A stretch of 39,461 nucleotides of DNA from an uncultured Oscillospiraceae bacterium (GTDB taxonomy: Bacteria; Bacillota; Clostridia; Oscillospirales; Oscillospiraceae). The position numbers and the translations under genes are program-made. The notes below the pieces were generated by a model, which saw nothing but the letters and a program-made list of their open reading frames with translations, did no database searches and was not told the DNA's origin. The DNA lies in NCBI GenBank assembly GCA_958423465.1, contig CATZRD010000020.1, positions 1-39,461 on the forward strand, in the 5' to 3' direction. How positions within the stretch are numbered: position 1 is the stretch's first letter; every line of letters starts with the position of its first letter. Shown here piece after piece: positions 16,212 through 24,351 of the stretch.

Positions 16212-17246
16212 TTACGCCTCCAGCATCCGCGCCGCGAAGGCGGCGGCCCGCCGGGCCACGCCGGGGAGCTTCACCAGGCTGCCCCGGTCGTTGGCGGTCT
16301 CCAGCATACAGAACCGGGGCGGCAGGTAGAAGCTCTTGTTCATGTTCAGGGCGGAGATGAGCTGCCGGGCCACTAGGTCGCCCCCGGAGTAGCCGGAGAC
16401 GATGAGGCCGAACAGCCGCTTGTCGTAGAACCGGTTCTGCCGGTACATGGCCGCCAGACGGTTGATGAACGCGGTGAGGTTGGCGGAGAGGGCGTCGTTG
16501 TAGTTGGCGCAGAGCATCACCAGGGCGTCGCAGGCCCGGACGGCTGGGAACACCTCCTCCACCATGGGGCCGCCGTAGAAGCACCCCCCCTGCTGTCCAA
16601 AGTGGAGGCAGGCGGTGTAGCTGCATCCGGCGCAGTCTGCCAGCTCGCCGTTGTTGAGGCACAGCTCCGCCGTCTCCACCCCCTCCGGCAGGCCCCGCTT
16701 CACCAGGTCCCACAGGTCCAGGGTGTTGCTGGCGGAGCGCACCGAGGCATGGAGGGCCAGGATCCGCCGGGGAGGCGGCGGCGGCTGGGCGCTCTCCAGC
16801 CGTCCTGTCAGCTCCTCCAAGGCCAGGTGAAAGGCGGTGCGCTCGTCGGTGCCCCCCAGCATGGCCTGAACGTGGAAATTCCGCAGGGAGCCGGTGGCCT
16901 CCACCAGAGGCCGCCCCAGGAAGGCGCATCCGGACAGGTTCGCCGCCAGCACCAGGTCCCGGGCCACGTCCTTGGTATACAGCTCCCCCCGCCCGGTGAC
17001 CACCACCGCCCCCAGACAGCCGTCCAGAGCGCCGGCGTCCCGGCGCAGCGCGGAGAGCATCCGGTAGCAGGCCAGGTTGCAGCCCCCCTCATCCAGGGCC
17101 ACGGCAAAGAGGAGTTTTTGGCCCTTCAGGTCCGCCAGCCCCCCGTCCGGGTCCCGCCAGCCGCTGCCCGGCGGCAGCAGCGGAGCCAGGGTATCCCGCA
17201 GAGCGGCGCTGTATTCGTTTCGCGGAAGGATCACGGTGACAGCCAT
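16212..17246 (-). CDS. Flavodoxin-fold NAD(P)H reductase with an extra N-terminal domain
   Basis: 344 residues. The C-terminal half (about 160-344) is an FMN-reductase/iron-sulfur-flavoprotein-like domain: phosphate loop HASVRSASNT (166-175), then C205, C208, C213 and C222 (CAGC...C...C), and the flavin-shielding segment LCANYNDALSANLTAFINRL. The cysteine spacing CX2CX4CX8C is looser than in classical iron-sulfur flavoproteins, so a cluster is possible but unproven. The N-terminal 150 residues (LLFAVALDEGGCNLACYRML...VVVTGRGELYTKDVARDLVLAANL) look like a second degenerate Rossmann/flavodoxin unit. A Pro-rich linker (154-159) joins them. It starts three bases after the preceding stop codon, so it is translationally coupled to the dehydrogenase-like gene. 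Probably cytoplasmic electron transfer; substrate unknown. Confidence 0.78.
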   Translation of the reverse strand: MAVTVILPRNEYSAALRDTLAPLLPPGSGWRDPDGGLADLKGQKLLFAVALDEGGCNLACYRMLSALRRDAGALDGCLGAVVVTGRGELYTKDVARDLVLAANLSGCAFLGRPLVEATGSLRNFHVQAMLGGTDERTAFHLALEELTGRLESAQPPPPPRRILALHASVRSASNTLDLWDLVKRGLPEGVETAELCLNNGELADCAGCSYTACLHFGQQGGCFYGGPMVEEVFPAVRACDALVMLCANYNDALSANLTAFINRLAAMYRQNRFYDKRLFGLIVSGYSGGDLVARQLISALNMNKSFYLPPRFCMLETANDRGSLVKLPGVARRAAAFAARMLEA

Positions 17247-17249
17247 GGC

Positions 17250-18515
17250 TCAGCCCTCTTTCCCTTCCCGCACCGGGATGGCCCGGAGCTTTTCCATGGT
17301 CTCCTCCAGGCGGGCCGCCAGCGGCCCCGGCAGGGGCAGGCGCTCCACCTCCGGGCCGTGGGCAGTCAGCCGGTTGCGGACGCCGAAGAAGACCCCGTTC
17401 AGATACACCGAGGAGCAGTGCCACTCCCCCCGCAGACAGCCCAGCACGCTCAGCGCCCCGGAGGACATGGCCGGAGCCACATAGGGCTTAAAACCCATCT
17501 GCCGCATCTCCAGATTGGCGTGGGCGGTCCGCTCCGTCAGCTCCCGGGAGAGGGCGTCGTCATACCGGGAGATGGAATTCGCCGCCACCAGATCCTCCCC
17601 GTGGGGGCCGAAGGTCCGGCCGTCGGTGAGAAAGTCCGCGAAGCGGGCCTCCTTTTTCGCGTAGTAGGCCGCCCGGGCGTTCATTACCCCCAGGCCGAAG
17701 CCCCGGACCTGGTGGGGAAAAAGGCCCAGAAAGTCCAGCTCCCCGGCCTCGTTTCGGTTGCTGGCGTCCAGCGCCGCCCGGCACAGGGGGTCCACCGGGT
17801 CGCTGACCACGCAGAAGAGGCCCCTGAACCCCTTCTCCCGGGCCAGGCGGCCATAGGCGGCCGCCAGAGGGCGGTTGGCCTCATATTGGGCCATGCGCAC
17901 GTCCCCGGTCTTTACCGCCGTGTCCGGCACGAACCGGGAGGCGCAGAACAGGAACACGTCACAGTCAAAAATGCGCTCCACGTCCACCTCCTCCACCGGC
18001 GGCAGGTCCCCGTACCGGTCCGGGAAGCCGATCTGATTCAGCTCAAACTCCCACCGCCGGGCCACCCCTTCCCGAAGGTCGCAGACGCCGATGGCGCTGA
18101 GGACGTCCCCGCCCAGGAGCCGCAGCCCCAGGGCCAGGGTGGCGCCCACGTCCCCCAGGGCCAGGAGATGGAGCCGCAGCTTTTTCTCCGGGCGGCAGGC
18201 GGGAAAGGACGGAGAGAGCAGCTCCCGCCACCGGGGATGGGCCAGATTCACTCCCCGGACCCGTCCGGCGGACACCGCCTCCGCCAGAGGCGGCGGCACG
18301 CTCACCGGCGGCAGAGCGCCGGTATCCAGCGTTTCGATCCCCTCCCGTTCCGTCAGGAGGGCCGTGTCCGTCACGGCGAAGGTCTCCCGTCCTGTCAGGG
18401 GCGCGCGGCGAAAGGCCCAGAGGATCTCCTTCTCCGGCTCAGTACCGGGAATGGGTGTAAAGGGAAATGCCCTGTCACTGACCAGAGTGTGGTTTTCCAG
18501 TTGATAGTACGTCAT
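17250..18515 (-). CDS. Lactate/malate dehydrogenase-like protein, function unknown
   Basis: 421 residues. ATG 18515 overlaps the stop of the giant upstream gene (ATGA) and has GGGAG upstream. An N-terminal extension of about 110 residues has no recognised fold. It is followed by a Rossmann motif LALGDVGATLALG (118-130) and an acidic D146 at the end of strand 2, which implies NAD. Elements of the LDH/MDH superfamily follow in order: R194 (CASRFVPDT), VVSDPVDPL (usually NPVD), the GFGLGVMNARAAYYA helix with R281, and GPHGED with the catalytic-type H305. So most active-site landmarks exist, but the sequence is far from true LDH, MDH or 6-phospho-glycosidases. It may act on an unusual 2-hydroxy acid or be a sensor. 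Middle gene of a three-gene operon. Confidence 0.75.
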   Translation of the reverse strand: MTYYQLENHTLVSDRAFPFTPIPGTEPEKEILWAFRRAPLTGRETFAVTDTALLTEREGIETLDTGALPPVSVPPPLAEAVSAGRVRGVNLAHPRWRELLSPSFPACRPEKKLRLHLLALGDVGATLALGLRLLGGDVLSAIGVCDLREGVARRWEFELNQIGFPDRYGDLPPVEEVDVERIFDCDVFLFCASRFVPDTAVKTGDVRMAQYEANRPLAAAYGRLAREKGFRGLFCVVSDPVDPLCRAALDASNRNEAGELDFLGLFPHQVRGFGLGVMNARAAYYAKKEARFADFLTDGRTFGPHGEDLVAANSISRYDDALSRELTERTAHANLEMRQMGFKPYVAPAMSSGALSVLGCLRGEWHCSSVYLNGVFFGVRNRLTAHGPEVERLPLPGPLAARLEETMEKLRAIPVREGKEG

Positions 18516-21500
18516 CTGTCGTCTCCCATCGCTGTTTTGACCATCCCCCGCAGGCGGCCCAGCAGCTCCAGATCGTTGTCCACATAGTTGGACGCCGCCC
18601 GGCTCACGTCGTAGGACATGCAGCCGCCCTTGTCCGGGCACAGGGGCAGAATCACCGCCTCCCCCAGCCGGCTGAGGGTCAGGCTCCTGGCGTAGAGGCC
18701 CCGGTACTCCGCCTCCAGCGCCAGCAGGATCTCCCGGGCGTTCTCCAGACAGCAGCGGCTGAGACGGTAGTCGGAGCCCGGGGCGCAGTCCCAGGGCAGG
18801 CCCGGGGCGGCGTAGGGCAGCACCCGGTTCACCGCCGCGTGGAGGCCCCCGGCCATGGCCTGCTCCCGGCGGATGCTGTCGCCGCCGATAAAGGGGTACA
18901 GGGTGGACTCCACGAACCACAGCCGGATGTTGGGCAGGTAGTATACGCTGTCCACCGGGTAGCCCAGCTCCTCCATGAGGTCCCGGCCCATGCCGGTGAG
19001 ATAGCCCACCAGCACCTGCCGGATGGGGGTGCCGGTCCGCTCCAGCAGAGGGGCGATCCGGCGGATTCGGTTGCCGTCGTGGAGCAGGTCGTCCACCAGA
19101 ATCACCGGCCGGTCAAAGGCGTGGATGGCCCGGACCTGGTCCTCCAGAGGCGCGTAGTCCGGGTACGCCTCGATGGTGAAGCCCGTCAGATCCGACCGGT
19201 ACACCTTGTCGGTGTGGAGGGTCTTGGTGACGGTGTTGGGCACCGCCACGCCCCGGAGGATCTTGCCGAAGGGCACGCACATACACTCCCCCAGCACCCG
19301 GGGCTGGGTGGGCTGAGCGCTTACGCCGTTGGCGGCGGTGATCATGTGCAGCAGCCGGTGGTGGATCACCGAGGCGCTGATAGACAGCACCAGACAGCCG
19401 GGGTACAGTCCCGTCAGGGCGGTCTGGAGCCTGCGGTGGGCGGCGTTCAGGGCGGTCAGCACCGCGGCGCTGCCGGTAAAGGGGGCCTTCAGCACCGTCT
19501 CCATGTTCCGGGTGAGGACGATGGGGCGGCTCATATCCACCGCCAGCACCTCTCTCCCCTGCCACGGCGCCGGGGCGGGCACAAAGCCCTGGAGGGCCAG
19601 CAGCTCCCGGACATAGCCGGGCACAAAATCCTGGGCCGGGCAGAACAGGGCGCAGCCGTGGCCCTGGCGCAGGGCGCAGGTCAGCACCTCGGTGATAAGG
19701 GCCTGGCAGATCTCCATGGGGTCCCGAGTCCGCGCGCACCACATGCCGCTGATGACCAGGGCACGGCCTCCCGTGCGCTCCCGGACGAAGCCCGCCAGCC
19801 GGGTGCTGCCCAGCCGGGCGTACAGCCGGTCCGGCTCCGCCAGGCAGAAGCTCAGCGCCCCCTGGACCGCCCCCGTCTCTCCCCGCCGGAGGACGCAGAG
19901 CTGGTCCCCCATCTCCGCCAGCCGGGCGGGGAGGTCCTCCGGCAGCAGGCCGCCCCAGTCCTCTTCCGGGGCCTGATAGCAGAACTGGATGTCCCCGGCG
20001 CTGAGCAGAGGCTTGTCCAGCGGCTCCCGAAGGTAGAGGCCCTGGCGGTAAATGAGGTCCTGGGCCACCGGGTCGATGAGGTTGGAGATGTCCCTGCCCT
20101 GATCCACCGCGTCCCGGATGCGGGTGGAGGAGATGTCCTCCAGGTGGGGCGGGAGCTTCAGCTCCACCACCTTTCCGGAGATGAGGCTGTAGTCCGCCTC
20201 CGCCACACCGGACCGGCGGAAGATCACATGGTCAAAGCTGTGGATGGAGTTTTCCTCCGGCGCTTTCCGGTAGGAGGAAGCGTTGGCCACCACGTCGGAG
20301 CCCACCACGATGGATACCTCCCGCCCCGGGAAGGTCTCCCGCAGCCGGGCCAGGTCCCTGGGGTTGGCGATATTCACCGGGAAATCCTCCGGGAAGATGT
20401 GGACATGGAACTCGTCGGCCACGGAGATGGCGGCGATGCGGCGGCGCATCCGGTGGGGCTGGGTCTTTTTGGACCAGGAAAACTCGTCGATGGCCAGCAT
20501 CACCTCGTAGCCCATGTCCCGGATGGCCTGGACGATGCCCTTGTGGGACAGGGTGAAGGGGTCGAAGGTACCGGGGAAGAAGGCCACCCGGCCGCGCTGC
20601 TCGAACCGGAAGCCTCCGTGGAGCAGCTCCTCCCGGGTGACGAACTGGTAGATCTTCCCCAGCATGGCGCACCGGTAGTAGAAGGTCAGCTCGTCCCCCG
20701 GCTCGTCGCCGATCAGCTCCAGCAGCTTCTTCAGCGTCAGCAGAAAGGCCCGGCGCTTCTCATGGCGGCCCAGGAGCTGGGAGCCGAACACGGACCGGCC
20801 CAGCACGAACATGGCCTCCTGGCGCACCTGGCCCCGGAAGCTGGCCAGCCCCTTCAGGAGCATCCCCAGCAGCCGCTCCCGGCGGCCCCGGTAGACCTCA
20901 TCCTCCTCCGGGAAGCGGACCCGGTAGGTGTCATAGGTCTCGTACATGACCCCCACGGTGTCCAGCGCGCCGGCCACCACCTGGCTGTTGGAGGAGGCCA
21001 GATACTCGGAAAGCTCCCCCAGGATCTCCTCCAGCTGAGCGGGAGGCAGCCACAGGCACAGCCGCCCCAGATAGCCGGGGATATACTTGGAAAACTCCTG
21101 CTGGCCGATCTCCAGCCCCCGGGTCAGCTCCACCGCCACCTCGTTGCGCTGGTCCACGGTGAGCCGCGGCGCGATCTCCAGCAGGGCGGTCCCAGCCCGG
21201 TGGCGGACGGTGACCCGGTCGCTGACCTTCACCAGATTGGCGAAGTGGGTGGCCACATGGAGCAGGCCGTCCCCGCCCGCCTGGGAAAAGCCGGTCAGCA
21301 GGCGGATGTTCATCTCCTTGATGATCCAGGGGGTGGCGGTTTTCAGGTTGTCCAGGAAGATCTCCGACACCGCCTCCTCCGGCAGTTCCACCGGCCCCGG
21401 CGTCCCGGCGAGCCTGGCCAGGGCCTCCTCCCGGCACCGGGCCAGGGTAGGGCTGTCCCCGCAGGGCACCGCCAGCAGGGCGTGCTGGATCACGTCCCGG

Positions 21501-23296
21501 GCGGAAATGTGATCCGTCAGATACCGCAGCAGTTCCACCGCCGCGGCCCGGACCGTCAGGTCCTCCCGGCGGCTGAGGGTCTCGGCGAAGTTCATCAGGT
21601 CGTAGCGCTGCCGCTCGGAGCACACCTCCATGGGCAGGGCGGTGGCGGTCTCCAGCAGCTGGAAGGCGGTCTCGTCCCCCAGCCGCTCCGGCCTGCGGTA
21701 GTAGCGCAGGAAGGGCGCCAGAAAGGCCCCCCGCCGGTCCGGCTCGCACTTCTCCAGCAGGGAGTTCACCACCAGCTTCAGCGTGAAGGTGATCCAGCGC
21801 CGGTGCTGGGCCATGAGCTTGTGGTCGGGGTAAATGATCTTCTCCAGGTACAGCCGCCACTGGTCCAGATCCGTGACGGCCCGGCCGTCGGGCACATAGT
21901 CCGCCGGCTTTTCCTTCACATAGCCCGCCTGGAACCGGGCCAGAATCTCGCCCATGAGGGCCGCGCTCTGGCGGCGGATGTCGCCCTCCCGGTGCATCAG
22001 CATCTCATAGAGGAACGCCAAGGTCTGGACCTTCTGAGGCGCGCTGAGGTACACGGAGTAGGACTCGAACACCCCCAGATAGGCCCGCAGCCGCCGCCAG
22101 TCCGTCTCGCCTCTGGCCTGCTCCAGCAGGCCGGCGAAGCTCCGCTGGCCGGTGAGGCGGTGCATGAGCTGGATGTTGTGGGCCACGCTGAGCATTTTCA
22201 GCTCCTCCACCGCCTCGCTCTGGTCCATCAGGGCGGCGTCCTTGGGCTTTCGCGGCCCGCCGTCCCCGCCGGAGAGGGTCACGTCCACGCCCTGGCGAAT
22301 CATGTAGTCCTCAAAGTCCCGGAGCTTGGCGTAGACAAAGGTGTACCGCTGCCGCTTCTCCTCCGTCACGTTGTCCAGCTTGGCCAATATCACGTCAAAG
22401 GCCTCCTGGAGGGTGGAGATCCGGGTGATCTCCCGGCCATCCGGCCCCCGGTCCTGCTTCACCCGGAAGTCGGCGTAGATCAGGGCCAGGGACTCCGCCG
22501 ACAGGTAATCCAGCTCCAGGTCCCAGACCGAGTGGTTGGCGGCCACATACCCCAGGTCGGAGATGTGGCGGCGGCTGAACCACCGGTCGGTGTAAAAGTA
22601 GTGGAGATAGGGCACCCGCTCCCCCCGCTGGCAGCCGAACTTGCCGAAGTCGTGGCCCGCGGCGGCGGCAGACACCAGCGCCAGGTCCACCGGCACCCCG
22701 GAGCGCTTCATGGCCCGGGCCACGGTGAGGGCCACATGGTGGACCCCCGCGATGTGTTCCAGGGTACGGTAGGGAGTGACCTCCATCCCCAGGCGCATCA
22801 TCTCATAGACGAACTCCCGGCGGTAGCTCCTAAGGAAAATCCGATAGCTGTCCCGGTACAGGCTCTCCTCCAGCTCCTCCTCCCCCAGCAGCGCCATCCG
22901 CCGCAGAGGGTCCGCGGGCAGCAGGGCCGCCTCCGTATCCAGCAGCACCTGCAGCAGCGCCAGGAAAAAGACGGCCCCGGCCCCATAGCGCTCCGCCCGG
23001 GGGCGGAAGCTGTCCCGGGGGAACATCAGGTCCCGGGCAAAGTCGTAGGAGAAGGCCATCCACCCTTCCTCCGGCCGGGGCGACAGCGCCGCCAGCTGGG
23101 GCTCGGCCAGCTCCAGCGCGTCGGCGCAGACGAGGCGCTCTCCGTCAACGAGACCGGCAAAGCGCTGGAGGTAGTTCTCCTCCTCCAGCAGGCGGGTCAG
23201 CTCCTCCCGCCGGTCCCCCAGATAGCGGGAGGCGGGCTGGGTGGTGAGCCGCCGCAGCAGGTTGGCGCTCATCTGACGGATCCTCTTTTTATTCAT
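18512..23296 (-). CDS. Giant multidomain HD / helical-repeat / nucleotidyltransferase / PRTase-like protein
   Basis: 1594 residues from ATG 23296 (MNKKRIRQMSANLLRRL), seven bases after GGGGG. Reading along: residues about 180-340 hold an HD phosphohydrolase domain (H186/H187, then H215-D216 in GHDFGKFG, more conserved His at 255). About 350-890 is an all-helical stretch of HEAT/ARM type. About 902-1095 is a CoaD/NadD-type nucleotidyltransferase: PGTFDPFTLSH (908-918, His of HxGH kept, first His replaced by Thr as in CoaD) and the ISSTRIR motif (1055-1061). About 1100-1250 looks GNAT-like (YARLG...ALRQGHGCALFCPAQDFV). About 1290-1480 looks like a phosphoribosyltransferase fold, with VILVDDLLHDGNR (1398-1410) at the PRPP-loop position. 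In that loop the usual TGxT is replaced, so true PRPP chemistry is doubtful. No membrane segment or signal peptide, so cytoplasmic. A role in NAD/CoA-like cofactor handling is an inference from the domain set. First gene of its operon; product length and fusion are unusual. Confidence 0.85.
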   Translation of the reverse strand: MNKKRIRQMSANLLRRLTTQPASRYLGDRREELTRLLEEENYLQRFAGLVDGERLVCADALELAEPQLAALSPRPEEGWMAFSYDFARDLMFPRDSFRPRAERYGAGAVFFLALLQVLLDTEAALLPADPLRRMALLGEEELEESLYRDSYRIFLRSYRREFVYEMMRLGMEVTPYRTLEHIAGVHHVALTVARAMKRSGVPVDLALVSAAAAGHDFGKFGCQRGERVPYLHYFYTDRWFSRRHISDLGYVAANHSVWDLELDYLSAESLALIYADFRVKQDRGPDGREITRISTLQEAFDVILAKLDNVTEEKRQRYTFVYAKLRDFEDYMIRQGVDVTLSGGDGGPRKPKDAALMDQSEAVEELKMLSVAHNIQLMHRLTGQRSFAGLLEQARGETDWRRLRAYLGVFESYSVYLSAPQKVQTLAFLYEMLMHREGDIRRQSAALMGEILARFQAGYVKEKPADYVPDGRAVTDLDQWRLYLEKIIYPDHKLMAQHRRWITFTLKLVVNSLLEKCEPDRRGAFLAPFLRYYRRPERLGDETAFQLLETATALPMEVCSERQRYDLMNFAETLSRREDLTVRAAAVELLRYLTDHISARDVIQHALLAVPCGDSPTLARCREEALARLAGTPGPVELPEEAVSEIFLDNLKTATPWIIKEMNIRLLTGFSQAGGDGLLHVATHFANLVKVSDRVTVRHRAGTALLEIAPRLTVDQRNEVAVELTRGLEIGQQEFSKYIPGYLGRLCLWLPPAQLEEILGELSEYLASSNSQVVAGALDTVGVMYETYDTYRVRFPEEDEVYRGRRERLLGMLLKGLASFRGQVRQEAMFVLGRSVFGSQLLGRHEKRRAFLLTLKKLLELIGDEPGDELTFYYRCAMLGKIYQFVTREELLHGGFRFEQRGRVAFFPGTFDPFTLSHKGIVQAIRDMGYEVMLAIDEFSWSKKTQPHRMRRRIAAISVADEFHVHIFPEDFPVNIANPRDLARLRETFPGREVSIVVGSDVVANASSYRKAPEENSIHSFDHVIFRRSGVAEADYSLISGKVVELKLPPHLEDISSTRIRDAVDQGRDISNLIDPVAQDLIYRQGLYLREPLDKPLLSAGDIQFCYQAPEEDWGGLLPEDLPARLAEMGDQLCVLRRGETGAVQGALSFCLAEPDRLYARLGSTRLAGFVRERTGGRALVISGMWCARTRDPMEICQALITEVLTCALRQGHGCALFCPAQDFVPGYVRELLALQGFVPAPAPWQGREVLAVDMSRPIVLTRNMETVLKAPFTGSAAVLTALNAAHRRLQTALTGLYPGCLVLSISASVIHHRLLHMITAANGVSAQPTQPRVLGECMCVPFGKILRGVAVPNTVTKTLHTDKVYRSDLTGFTIEAYPDYAPLEDQVRAIHAFDRPVILVDDLLHDGNRIRRIAPLLERTGTPIRQVLVGYLTGMGRDLMEELGYPVDSVYYLPNIRLWFVESTLYPFIGGDSIRREQAMAGGLHAAVNRVLPYAAPGLPWDCAPGSDYRLSRCCLENAREILLALEAEYRGLYARSLTLSRLGEAVILPLCPDKGGCMSYDVSRAASNYVDNDLELLGRLRGMVKTAMGDDR

Positions 23297-23339
23297 AGGT
23301 GTTCCCCCTTTCGGCTCCGGACATAACCATACATGACTC

Positions 23340-23368
23340 ATTATGCACCAACTTTTCCCCCGGCGCAA
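23340..23368 (-). promoter_or_regulatory. Possible promoter of the giant-gene operon
   Basis: Minus strand TTGCGC (23368-23363), 17-bp spacer, CATAAT (23345-23340). The -10 is good, the -35 weak. It gives a leader of about 40 bases. Confidence 0.4.
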
Positions 23369-23516
23369 CACGAAAATGCGGGCAAATCTCTTTTTCCCCG
23401 GGCCGCGGCAGAAAGGGCCGTGCATATCCCCGGGAAAACCCGATAGAATATAGAAAAGACGGCGGGGTCGTTCCCGTCCGGCGGCAAGGCGGAATGATGG
23501 GAGGAAACGGTGCGGT

Positions 23517-24314
23517 ATGAAAAAGCTTCTGGCTCTCATGGCTGTCCCGGTCCTGCTGCTGACGGCGCTCACCGGCTGCGGCGGTGGGGACGTGGTCAGC
23601 ACCGACGGCTCCACCTCCATGGAGAAGGTGGTGGGCGCTCTGATCGAGGCCTATGAGCGCGCGGACGGCTCCGTCACCGTCAACTACTCCGGCACCGGCT
23701 CCGGCGCCGGAGTCGAGGCGGTACTGTCCGGCACCTGCGACATTGGCCTGGCCAGCCGGACCCTGAAAAGCGAGGAGGAAGCCAAGGGCGCCGTGGGGCA
23801 TGTGGTGGCCCTGGACGGCGTGGCGGTGGTGGTCCACCCGGACAACGCCCTGTCAGATCTGACGGTGGAGCAGATCGCCGGGATCTTCACCGGCCGGATC
23901 GTCAACTGGAAGGACCTGGGCGGCGCCGACGCCCCCATCGCGGTCTATGGCCGGGAGGCCGGCTCCGGCACCCGGGGGGCCTTTGAGGAGATCATCGGCG
24001 TATCGGGCGCCTGCCGGTACACCAGCGAGTACTCCTCCACCGGCGACATCATCGGCAACGTCTCCCAAAACCCCAACGGCATCGGCTACACCTCCCTCTC
24101 CGGCGTGGGCGGCGGGGTGAAGGCCCTCCGGGTGGAGGGCGCGCCCTGTACCGGGGAGGCCATCCGAAGCGGCAGCTACCCCATCCAGCGGCCCTTCCTC
24201 CTGGTCACCAGCAGGAACGCCCCCCTCTCCCCCGCCGCCCAGTCCTTTCTGGACTTCGCCCTCAGCGGCGACGCCGCGGCCTATATCGCCCTGGGCGGCG
24301 CGGTAGCCCCCTGA
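23517..24314 (+). CDS. pstS: Phosphate ABC transporter substrate-binding lipoprotein
   Basis: 265 residues. Lipoprotein signal peptide with lipobox LTGC (Cys21). The phosphate-binding family landmarks are GSTSMEKV near the N terminus, NYSGTGSGAGVEAV, DIGLASRTLK, VVHPDN, IFTGRIVNWKDLGG, the GREAGSGTRGAFEE phosphate loop and NPNGIGYTSL. It captures inorganic phosphate outside the membrane for PstC/PstA. GGAGG is present but 12 bases before ATG. A TAGAAT box (23444-23449) lies upstream but lacks a recognisable -35, as expected for a promoter that needs an activator such as PhoP; no clear Pho box was found. Divergent from the giant-gene operon. Confidence 0.96.
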   Translation: MKKLLALMAVPVLLLTALTGCGGGDVVSTDGSTSMEKVVGALIEAYERADGSVTVNYSGTGSGAGVEAVLSGTCDIGLASRTLKSEEEAKGAVGHVVALDGVAVVVHPDNALSDLTVEQIAGIFTGRIVNWKDLGGADAPIAVYGREAGSGTRGAFEEIIGVSGACRYTSEYSSTGDIIGNVSQNPNGIGYTSLSGVGGGVKALRVEGAPCTGEAIRSGSYPIQRPFLLVTSRNAPLSPAAQSFLDFALSGDAAAYIALGGAVAP

Positions 24315-24351
24315 GGCGGTCCCCTTACGCTCACAAGGAAAGGATGATTTG

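Noticed and set aside
18839..23326. A very long open frame on the plus strand opposite the giant gene
   Set aside because: It is a GC-rich shadow: low-complexity His/Gly/Val/Leu-rich translation, no ribosome site, no family motif. The minus-strand protein has clear domains.
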